NCBI GenBank assembly: GCA_964405335.1
Contig: CAYONP010000083.1
Location: forward strand, 1-27,302
Direction: 5' to 3'
DNA: 27,302 nt
Source: CAYONP01 sp964405335
GTDB lineage: Bacteria; Armatimonadota; UBA10988
The position numbers and the translations under genes are program-made. Below the pieces are notes generated by a model. It had not been told where the DNA came from. It saw only the letters and a list, made by a program, of their open reading frames with translations, and searched no databases. Positions 7,769-14,839 of this stretch are shown piece by piece (the first letter of the stretch is position 1; each line of letters begins with the position of its first letter).

Positions 7769-9076
7769 ATGCCGCGAATCGTGCTCATCGGCGCCGGCAG
7801 CCACTTCGGTTGGACCTTGTCGGCCGATATCCTCGCCCGCGAGCCGCTGCGCGACGGCACCCTGGCGCTGTGCGACACCCACGCCGGCCGGCTGGCCGAG
7901 ACCAGCGCCTTTGTTGCGGCGATGATTGAAAAGCACGACCTGCCGACCCGGCTCGAGACCTCGACCGACCGGCGCGATCTGCTCCGCGACGCCGACGTGG
8001 TGGTGGTCAGCATTTCGGTTGGCGGGCAGGCCTACTCGGGCGAGCCCTACTACTCGGAAGTCGAACTCCCGCGGCGTTACGGCATCGAGCAGACGGTCGC
8101 CGACACCATCGGCGTTGGCGGCATCTTCCGTTTCCTCCGCTGCGCGCCGGTGATGGTCGACATCGCGCGCGACATGGAGCAGCTCTGCCCCGGCGCGCTG
8201 ATGCTCAACTACACCAACCCGATGGCGATGCTCATCTGGGCGATCAGCGAGGCGACCAGCATCGCCAACGTCGGCCTGTGCCACAGCGTGCAGCACACTC
8301 ACCGCGAGCTGTGCGGTTACCTCGGCGTGCCGCGCGAGGAGACCAGCTTCGAGGTCGCCGGGATCAACCACCAGGCCTGGTTCACCAGCCTCCGCCGCGG
8401 CAACGCAGACCTTTACCCAGCGCTGCGTGCGGCGCTCGACGACCCGGCGATCTTCGCCAAAGACAGCGTGCGGTTCGAGCTGATGCGCCACTTCGGCTAC
8501 TTCGTAACCGAGAGCTCGCGGCACAACTCGGAATACTACCCCTACTTCCGCCAGGATCCGGAGACGATGGCCCGGCTCGGCCTGGAGCCGCGGGCCGAGG
8601 TGGCCCGCGAGGCGCGCCAGGGCCACTTCGAGCGAATGCGCCAGCGCTACTACGCCGATGACGGCAGCCTGCTCGACCAACCGCTCGCCGCGTCGCACGA
8701 GTTCGCCTCGGGGATCATCGCCGCGACGGTTACCGGTGAGCCGTTCTGCTTTCACGGCAACTTGATCAACCACGGGCTGATCGACAATCTACCCGCCGGC
8801 TGCTGCGTCGAGGTGCCCTGCACCACCGACCGCAACGGCGTCCACCCGCACCATGTCGGTGCGCTGCCGCCGGCCTGCGCGGCGCTGAACCGAACCAACA
8901 TCAACCCGCAGGAGCTGGCCGTGCGAGCGTACCTCGAGCGCGACCGCGAGCTGGCTTTCCGTGCCTGCGCGCTGGACCCGCTGACCGCCGCGGCGCTGCC
9001 CCTGCACCGCATCCGCGAGCTGTTCGAGGAGCTGTGGACGGCCGAGGGTGCGTTGCTCGACCACTTCGCCGGCTGA
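7769..9076 (+). CDS. GH4 family glycosidase, alpha-galactosidase-like (MelA type)
   Basis: 435 aa, cytoplasmic. GH4 enzymes hydrolyse glycosides by a redox-elimination mechanism needing NAD+ and a divalent metal. The N-terminal Rossmann motif GAGSHF (8-13) binds NAD, with an acidic LCD (Asp36) at the end of the second strand. Metal and substrate residues are visible: NPM at 150-152, Cys171-His172 in LCHSVQ, and GINH (198-201, His201). The CHSVQ form and the following SRHNSEYYPYF segment resemble alpha-galactosidases and alpha-glucuronidases more than 6-phospho-glucosidases. ATG 7769 is chosen because the Rossmann strand begins at residue 3; a GGGAG precedes it closely. It is divergent from the secreted GH-A enzyme with a 99-bp gap, suggesting it processes the released oligosaccharides. 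Exact sugar specificity is an inference. Confidence 0.85.
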   Translation: MPRIVLIGAGSHFGWTLSADILAREPLRDGTLALCDTHAGRLAETSAFVAAMIEKHDLPTRLETSTDRRDLLRDADVVVVSISVGGQAYSGEPYYSEVELPRRYGIEQTVADTIGVGGIFRFLRCAPVMVDIARDMEQLCPGALMLNYTNPMAMLIWAISEATSIANVGLCHSVQHTHRELCGYLGVPREETSFEVAGINHQAWFTSLRRGNADLYPALRAALDDPAIFAKDSVRFELMRHFGYFVTESSRHNSEYYPYFRQDPETMARLGLEPRAEVAREARQGHFERMRQRYYADDGSLLDQPLAASHEFASGIIAATVTGEPFCFHGNLINHGLIDNLPAGCCVEVPCTTDRNGVHPHHVGALPPACAALNRTNINPQELAVRAYLERDRELAFRACALDPLTAAALPLHRIRELFEELWTAEGALLDHFAG

Positions 9077-9117
9077 CCGGCCGCCGGCATCCCGCTACGC
9101 CGCGCCGGAAAAGCGAC

Positions 9118-9147
9118 TTGACTCGCGGATGCGAACAAGTGTATGCT
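9118..9147 (+). promoter_or_regulatory. Sigma70-type promoter of recA
   Basis: TTGACT (9118-9123) and TATGCT (9142-9147) are separated by 18 bases. This is one of the strongest promoter-like pairs in the window. It lies about 60 bases before the recA start, and its spacer and -10 overlap a LexA-box-like sequence. Confidence 0.7.
9132..9145 (+). promoter_or_regulatory. LexA (SOS) box overlapping the recA promoter
   Basis: CGAACAAGTGTATG matches the Gram-positive-type LexA consensus CGAACRNRYGTTYG at all positions but one (A instead of T in the right half). It occupies the spacer and most of the -10 element of the recA promoter, the position expected for repression that is relieved on DNA damage. 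It is the GAAC-N4-GTTC class rather than the E. coli CTGT-N8-ACAG class. No lexA gene is in the window. Confidence 0.7.
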
Positions 9148-9209
9148 CTCGGTTGCGGGGCCGGAGTGGTGGTGATACGATCCGGCCGCCGCCCGAGGTG
9201 GTGGAGAAG

Positions 9210-10328
<1,119 letters not shown>

Positions 10329-10331
10329 GGT

Positions 10332-10826
10332 GTGGGCTCCGACCCGGCGATCGAGGCGGCGCGCGACCGGGCGGCGCGGCTGCTGAACCAGCGGCTGCGC
10401 TCGACCGCCGAGTTGCGCGCCAGACTGCTCGGCGACGGGCACCCGGCACCGGCGGTCGAGGCGGTCATCGCGCGGCTGAGTGAGGTCGGCCTGCTGGACG
10501 ACGCCCGATTCGCCGTCGCCTTCGTGCGTGACGGCGTCAACCTACGGTCGAGCGGCCGCTTCCGCCTGCGGCGCGACCTGCGCGCGGCGGGTGTCGACGA
10601 GTCGCTGATCGACCAGGCACTCGACGAGCACTGCCCGGCCGAGGTCGAGCGAGCGACCCTCGACGAGCTGGCGGCAAAGCGCGCGGCGCGGCTGCGCGGC
10701 CTGCCGACGGAAGTGGCGCGGCGGCGACTGGCCGGGCAGCTCGAGCGGCGTGGTTTCGCGGCGGAGCTGGTGGCCGCGGCGCTGGACCGTCACTTTCCCT
10801 GGTCGGGGTTGTCGGACGAGTGCTGA
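10332..10826 (+). CDS. recX: RecX, regulator of RecA
   Basis: 164 aa, all-helical. RecX binds the RecA filament and limits its activity. The characteristic repeats of three-helix units are visible: an N-terminal unit with LLNQRLRSTAELRARL, the 'LSEVGLLDDARFA' and 'LRRDLRAAGVDESLIDQAL' segments, and a C-terminal LAGQLERRGFAAELVAAAL unit. Length is normal for the family. It starts with GTG 3 bases after the recA stop, using a GAGG inside the end of recA (10320-10323), so it is translationally coupled to recA and should share SOS control. Confidence 0.9.
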   Translation: MGSDPAIEAARDRAARLLNQRLRSTAELRARLLGDGHPAPAVEAVIARLSEVGLLDDARFAVAFVRDGVNLRSSGRFRLRRDLRAAGVDESLIDQALDEHCPAEVERATLDELAAKRAARLRGLPTEVARRRLAGQLERRGFAAELVAAALDRHFPWSGLSDEC

Positions 10827-10848
10827 GACGCGGTGGAGAGGAGCGGAG

Positions 10849-11325
10849 GTGGAGCCGAGCGCGCGCAAGGAGGTGCTGCGGCTGGTCCCCTACGGCCTCT
10901 ATGCGGTCACCGTCGGGGTCGGCGACGAGGCCAACGCGTTCTGCCTGAGCTGGCTGACGCAGGTCAGTTTCGAGCCGCCGCTGGTGCTCGTCGCGGTGCG
11001 GCCCGATTCGCTGTCGCACCTGCTGATCGACACCACCGGCGAGTTGGTGGTCCACTTCGTCCACAAGCGCCAGGCGGCGTTCATTCGCAAGCTGTTTCAG
11101 CCGCTCGAGCGCGAGCCCGAAAAGCTGGCCGGCTGCGAGCTGGCCGCCGGCACGCTGTCGCCGCCGATCTTGCCCGAGACGGTGGCCTGCCTGGAGTGCA
11201 AGGTGGTCGAGCGGCTGCAGCCGGGCGACCACGCCCTGTTTGTCGCCGAGGTGGTCGGCGCGCGGCGGTTCTCGGACGAGGAGCCGCTGCTGCTGTCCGA
11301 CACGCCGTGGCACTACGGCGGGTGA
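10849..11325 (+). CDS. Flavin reductase-like FMN-binding protein
   Basis: 158 aa, cytoplasmic. It matches the flavin reductase-like (split-barrel FMN-binding, DIM6/NTAB) family: an N-terminal LVPYGLYAVTVG strand, the NAFCLSWLTQVSFEPPLVLVAV core with the family's S-W-x4-S-x2-P-P pattern, a conserved central G-C-x-L segment, and a C-terminal H-A-L-F-V-A-E-V strand. Such proteins reduce or bind FMN for partner oxidoreductases; no partner is obvious here. The start is taken as GTG 10849, preceded by AGAGGAG with 5-base spacing. An ATG further upstream would overlap recX by 77 bases and adds a non-family leader. It sits 22 bases after recX and ends 1 base before the next start, so it is probably cotranscribed with recA-recX. 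Confidence 0.8.
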   Translation: MEPSARKEVLRLVPYGLYAVTVGVGDEANAFCLSWLTQVSFEPPLVLVAVRPDSLSHLLIDTTGELVVHFVHKRQAAFIRKLFQPLEREPEKLAGCELAAGTLSPPILPETVACLECKVVERLQPGDHALFVAEVVGARRFSDEEPLLLSDTPWHYGG

Positions 11326-11326
11326 C

Positions 11327-12115
11327 ATGACGCCTCTGCTGCTCAGCGCGCTGTTTCCCGAGTCGGGCCCGGCCGAGCTGGCCACGCTGGGGCTCGAGCT
11401 TGGGTTCGCGGGTCTCGATCTGGCGGTGATTGGCCGGACCACCAGTGAGGCGACGCGGACGTTGGCGCAGACCGCCGGCGAGGGCCTGCCGGTGCGCCTG
11501 ATTTCGTGCGACTCGTCCGAGCCGAGCGTGCTGGGCGAGTGGTCTCGACTCGCGGCCGACCACGGCCTCGGCGCGGTCCGCGCGGCGCCGCTGGCGGTCG
11601 ACGCCGAGGCGCTGCCATCGCGCCTCGCCGAGCTGGCTGCGGTTGGTGAGACGACCGGTGTGACGCTGCTCATCCCACATCACCCGGGCAGCGCTATCAC
11701 GGACGTGCCGCAGTTGGCGGCGGTGATTGAGTCGGTCGGCTCGCCGCGGTTGGCCGGCGTGCTGGCACCGGACTATGTGGCGCGCAGCCGGGCGGGTGAC
11801 CACGCCGCCTGGCTGTCGCGCATCCGGCTGCCGCCACTCGGCGCGCTGGTGCTGGCGGGCTATCGCTGGGACAGCGAGATCGGCTCGGGCAACTTGCGGG
11901 TCTGGAGTCCCCGGCTGGCGCACCTGCTGCACGGCCTGACGCCGTGGACGGCCTGGTTGCAGCGGCTGGCCGAGACCGACTTCGACGGCTGGTTCACCTT
12001 CGGCGACGCGGCGCTGACGGCGACGTTGGGCGAGCGGCTGCGGACCGTGCGCGACGACCTGCGGGTGGTGCGGCGGACCTGGCGTGGCGGCGAGTCGGCG
12101 GCGGGTGGCCCGTGA
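11327..12115 (+). CDS. Sugar phosphate isomerase/epimerase-like TIM-barrel protein
   Basis: 262 aa, soluble. The order of secondary structure fits an AP endonuclease 2/xylose isomerase-like TIM barrel: an N-terminal strand LLLSALFPE, an LGFAGLDLAVIG strand, LPVRLISCDSSEP, a helix and strand pair with GVTLLIPHHPGS (near 110) in the place where these proteins carry a metal-binding E/N/H strand, and C-terminal DFDGWFTFGD. Canonical metal ligands are not all obvious, so activity is uncertain. The ATG follows the flavin reductase stop by one base, meaning strong translational coupling. It is the last gene of the recA cluster and converges on the thioredoxin-family gene. I am fairly sure of the fold and unsure of the function. 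Confidence 0.6.
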   Translation: MTPLLLSALFPESGPAELATLGLELGFAGLDLAVIGRTTSEATRTLAQTAGEGLPVRLISCDSSEPSVLGEWSRLAADHGLGAVRAAPLAVDAEALPSRLAELAAVGETTGVTLLIPHHPGSAITDVPQLAAVIESVGSPRLAGVLAPDYVARSRAGDHAAWLSRIRLPPLGALVLAGYRWDSEIGSGNLRVWSPRLAHLLHGLTPWTAWLQRLAETDFDGWFTFGDAALTATLGERLRTVRDDLRVVRRTWRGGESAAGGP

Positions 12116-12119
12116 GACC

Positions 12120-12162
12120 CGTCGCCGGCCCGGACGGCGCGGCGCCGCCCAGACCGGCGACG
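12120..12162. terminator. Hairpin between convergent genes, possible bidirectional terminator
   Basis: CGTCGCCGG (12120-12128) pairs perfectly with CCGGCGACG (12154-12162). The 25-base loop is itself GC-rich and self-complementary (GGCG...CGCC). It sits in the 88-bp gap between the convergent TIM-barrel and thioredoxin-family genes, where a two-way terminator would be useful. There is no T-tract, so this is a position-based call. Confidence 0.4.
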
Positions 12163-12203
12163 CGCTGCTAGGCTCCCGGCGTCTCGCCGCTACGCGCGGG
12201 TGC

Positions 12204-12728
12204 TCATTTCCACTTGACCGTGCAGCCGACCGCCTGCGTTTCGGGCGTCGGCACGGGGTTGCCGGCGAGGACGGCCTCGAGCGCGTCGGACAGGTACCGC
12301 TCCTTGACCGCGTCGGGCTGTTCGAAGTTGTCGTCGACCCGGCCGTGGTAGACCAGGTTGCGCCCGCCGTCGAAGACGTACAGCTCGGGCGTGCGCTCGG
12401 CGCCGAGCGACTTGGCCACCGCCTGGCTCCCATCGTGCAGGTAGGCGAAGTTCATACCCGTTTCGGCGGCGAACTTCTTCATCCCCTCGAAGCTGTCCCC
12501 GGGGTGGGTGGCGGCGTTGTTCGAGTTGAGGCCCAGGAAGGCGACGCCCTGCGGGCCATACCGCGCCGCGGCGTCGACGATGCGACCGATGTAGCCGACC
12601 ACATAGGGGCAGTGGTTGCACATCTGGATGACCACCAGGGCCTTGGCGTCGGCGCAGTCGGCCGGGCCGTAGGACTTGCCGTCAATCGCCGGCAGGCTGA
12701 AGTCGGGCACCTTGTCGCCCAGGTTCAT
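12204..12728 (-). CDS. Thioredoxin-family (AhpC/TSA-like) protein with a CNHC motif
   Basis: 174 aa, no signal peptide, so cytoplasmic as written. It begins MNLGDKVPDFSLPAIDGK, typical of peroxiredoxin/thioredoxin-fold proteins. It has the redox pair Cys37-Asn-His-Cys40 followed by PYV, a conserved LNSNN strand, the cis-proline TPELYVF strand, a LVYHGRVDD hairpin, and ends GCTVKWK. The CNHCP motif together with the GC-x-x-KWK tail marks a widespread uncharacterised thioredoxin-family group. The ATG at 12728 has GGAGG with 6-base spacing. A promoter-like pair lies just upstream. It may reduce or oxidise thiols, or act as a peroxidase; the partner is unknown. Confidence 0.85.
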   Translation of the reverse strand: MNLGDKVPDFSLPAIDGKSYGPADCADAKALVVIQMCNHCPYVVGYIGRIVDAAARYGPQGVAFLGLNSNNAATHPGDSFEGMKKFAAETGMNFAYLHDGSQAVAKSLGAERTPELYVFDGGRNLVYHGRVDDNFEQPDAVKERYLSDALEAVLAGNPVPTPETQAVGCTVKWK

Positions 12729-12751
12729 GTCCGTCCTCCACTTCGCGGCCG

Positions 12752-12780
12752 AGTCTGGCATGTCGGCGGAGTCGGGTCAA
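12752..12780 (-). promoter_or_regulatory. Possible promoter of the thioredoxin-family gene
   Basis: On the minus strand TTGACC (12780-12775) and CAGACT (12757-12752) are 17 bases apart. The predicted start of transcription leaves a short leader of roughly 15-20 bases containing the GGAGG ribosome binding site. The -35 is good and the -10 is weak. Confidence 0.4.
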
Positions 12781-12789
12781 CCTGCCAGC

Positions 12790-12872
12790 GGGGTCAGGTC
12801 TCAGAATCACGCCTCATGTTACGATCGCAGCGCAGATCAGTAACTGATCGCGAGAACTCGGGGTCTGACCCC
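12790..12872. repeat. 83-bp element with inverted ends (MITE- or REP-like)
   Basis: The segment begins GGGGTCAG (12790-12797) and ends with its exact reverse complement CTGACCCC (12865-12872). The right end is itself palindromic (GGGGTCTGACCCC, 12860-12872). The interior carries a second palindrome, GATCAGT-A-ACTGATC (12835-12849). It is less GC-rich than the surrounding genes and codes for nothing visible. GGGGTCAG/CTGACCCC-ended pieces occur as small dispersed repeats in several bacterial phyla. No transposase is nearby. Confidence 0.55.
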
Positions 12873-12884
12873 GGGATGTGCGCA

Positions 12885-13187
12885 CTAGCCCACCACCACC
12901 TCCCGATTCCGCGGATCGAACGCCCGGTAGACCTCGTTCACCGTCACCTCGGGCCCGCCGGGGATGCCGAGGCGCTGGGTCACCGGCTTCAGCCGCTGCT
13001 CGGTGAAGCGCTGGAAGTCCTCGGCCGACTCGAACAGGCCGACCACGTGCAGGCCGTCGCTCTCGAACCAGGCGATGTGGAACATCGCGCCCTGCGTCGG
13101 CCGGCCCTCCCAGTCGACCTCGGTCCGCACCTGGTCATACAGCGCGGGCGTGATTGCCTCCCAGCGGATGTGCAGCACCACAGCCAT
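12885..13187 (-). CDS. Small ABM-like (dimeric alpha/beta barrel) protein
   Basis: 100 aa, soluble. The pattern of a first strand VVLHIRWEAITPALYDQV, a strand with GAMFHIAWFESDGLHVVGLFES, and the helix AEDFQRFTEQRLKPVTQRLG fits the ferredoxin-like fold of the antibiotic-biosynthesis-monooxygenase/dimeric alpha-beta barrel superfamily. Such proteins range from monooxygenases to simple ligand binders, and I see no residues that decide which. It has the best ribosome binding site in the region (AAGGAGGAG, 5 bases before ATG 13187), suggesting strong translation. It is divergent from the unrecognised gene at 13292 and lies upstream of the thioredoxin-family gene on the same strand, separated from it by the 83-bp repeat element. 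Confidence 0.65.
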   Translation of the reverse strand: MAVVLHIRWEAITPALYDQVRTEVDWEGRPTQGAMFHIAWFESDGLHVVGLFESAEDFQRFTEQRLKPVTQRLGIPGGPEVTVNEVYRAFDPRNREVVVG

Positions 13188-13291
13188 AACACTCCTCCTT
13201 GAACCGCCCCGGCCAGTATGGTGCCGGAGCGAACACCGCGCGGCACAGGCCCCGCCGCCCGGTGGGCGAAACCGCCGAGCGGAGCTGCGCC

Positions 13292-14830
13292 ATGCCCTGG
13301 TTCAATCTGCTCATGCTCACCGCCGCGCCGTCGCCCTACGCCTTCGACGGCGCGCCGAGCCGCGCCGTGCTCGAACGCTATCTCGACCGCTCGGCCACGG
13401 TCATGGCGCTGGTCGGCAACGAGCATCGGCCCGACCAGCTCCGCTTCGTGCTCAACTGCGGCATCAAGTTCGCCGGCCGGGCGTTCATCTGGTGGGGCTC
13501 CGAGGCCTGGCACAACCAACTGATCGAGCGCGCCGGGCCGCTGGTCGAGCTGTTCCATCGGCTCGACCCCGAGCTGGTCTTCCAGGGCTGCATCTTCGAG
13601 ATCGTGACCACCTCGGTCAACGACGTGCCCGTGCCGGACCAGCTGCTCGATGAGTTCGGCCTGCCGGTCGAGACCCGCAACTTCCGCTACGAGGCGATGC
13701 TCTACCCCGACGGCCAACTGGTCGACCACTGGTCGCCCGGCGCCTCGGTGCCCGACATCACCCGGCCCGAAACGCAGCTCTGGTTCCAGTACGTCGCCCG
13801 GCGCTACCTCGATGCGGGGTTCGAGGCGATCCACCTCGGCCAGGTCGAGCTCATGGGGCGGAGCGACCCCGACCGGCGGGCTTGGTGGTCAGTCTGCCAA
13901 CGCATCCGAGCCTATGCGGCGGGTCAGGCGCGGCGGCGGTGGGTCTTCCTCGACGCGCACACGCCCCGCTTCGGGCTCAGCTACGACGGCGACCGGCTGA
14001 TGCTCGACGCCCATGCGATGCCGCTGCGACCCTACCAGATCCGCGAGCGGCCGCACCAGGCCGAGCTGCGCCTGGACCACCTCGACACGCTGTTCGGCCG
14101 CAGCCAGGGCGGGCTCTCGCCGGCGGGGTATCGTTGTGAGGCGCTGCCCTACCTGGTCGAACTCGACAACTGGGGCTCCTCCGGCCGCGGCGGCGAGTAT
14201 GTCAACGACTGGTGGATCTGGGGCTGGGACGAGATTGTCTGGTTCGCCAACCAGAGCCCCGAGTACCGCCACCAGTGGCTTCAGTATGCCTATGACTGGC
14301 TGCGCGAGCACGACCCGGTCGGCCACCTCGAAATGCCCGCCGCGCGCTGCCTGGCCGACCCGATCAACGGGCGGTCCTGGTACTACGCCAACACCCCCGG
14401 CCCCGACCTGCCCGAGGCGTTCGGCGACGAGGAGGCCATCCGCGCCGTCTGGGACACCCAGGCGTGGAACAGCCGCGACGGCCTGCGCACGATCGGCGCC
14501 GCGGGCAACCCTTGGACGGTCGCCGCCGGCGAGGCCTGGTTCGCCGAGACCGAGCGCGACGGCATCGCGGTCGGTCAGGTCGCCCTGGAGCCGCGCGCCC
14601 GCCTCCGCTGGACCGCCCCGCTGACCGCCCGCGTGGCGGTCATGCTGCTGACCAGCGGCGAGGTAAGGCTCGAGCACGCCGGCCGCCCGGAAGCGCTCGA
14701 GCTGGCCCCCAACCGCGGGCGCGACGACCTCGCCGGGCGGGTGGTGATCGAGGTGGCCGAGGGCGACGCGCTCGAGCTCATCGCGGGTGACCGGCGGGTG
14801 AGTTGCCTGGCGGTGGTGCGGGTGGAGTGA
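13292..14830 (+). CDS. Unrecognised protein of 512 aa, possibly a TIM-barrel glycosidase-like fold
   Basis: I do not recognise a named family. There is no signal peptide. The N-terminal half alternates strands and helices in a TIM-barrel-like way: FNLLMLTAAP, LRFVLNCGIKFAGRAFIWWG, FQGCIFEIVTTSV, a helix then AGFEAIHLGQVELMG, and RWVFLDAHTP. The middle is very rich in Trp/Tyr/Asp (VNDWWIWGWDEIVWF, about 307-321). The last ~80 residues form a beta-rich tail (RLRWTAPLTARVAVMLL onward). Acidic residues at strand ends (Glu110 in FEIVTT, Glu190 in QVELMG) are placed where glycosidase catalytic residues could be. The ATG at 13292 has GGAG at 7-base spacing. It is convergent with the TPR-CHAT gene 9 bases away. 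A role in carbohydrate metabolism is inference only. Confidence 0.55.
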   Translation: MPWFNLLMLTAAPSPYAFDGAPSRAVLERYLDRSATVMALVGNEHRPDQLRFVLNCGIKFAGRAFIWWGSEAWHNQLIERAGPLVELFHRLDPELVFQGCIFEIVTTSVNDVPVPDQLLDEFGLPVETRNFRYEAMLYPDGQLVDHWSPGASVPDITRPETQLWFQYVARRYLDAGFEAIHLGQVELMGRSDPDRRAWWSVCQRIRAYAAGQARRRWVFLDAHTPRFGLSYDGDRLMLDAHAMPLRPYQIRERPHQAELRLDHLDTLFGRSQGGLSPAGYRCEALPYLVELDNWGSSGRGGEYVNDWWIWGWDEIVWFANQSPEYRHQWLQYAYDWLREHDPVGHLEMPAARCLADPINGRSWYYANTPGPDLPEAFGDEEAIRAVWDTQAWNSRDGLRTIGAAGNPWTVAAGEAWFAETERDGIAVGQVALEPRARLRWTAPLTARVAVMLLTSGEVRLEHAGRPEALELAPNRGRDDLAGRVVIEVAEGDALELIAGDRRVSCLAVVRVE

Positions 14831-14839
14831 GGCGGGGCT

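Noticed and set aside
4934..8773. A single 1279-aa minus-strand open frame covering both the GH-A gene and the opposite strand of the GH4 gene
   Set aside because: The part beyond 7669 lies antisense to clear GH4 coding sequence and has no domain; a signal peptide and GGAGAA site mark the real start at 7669.
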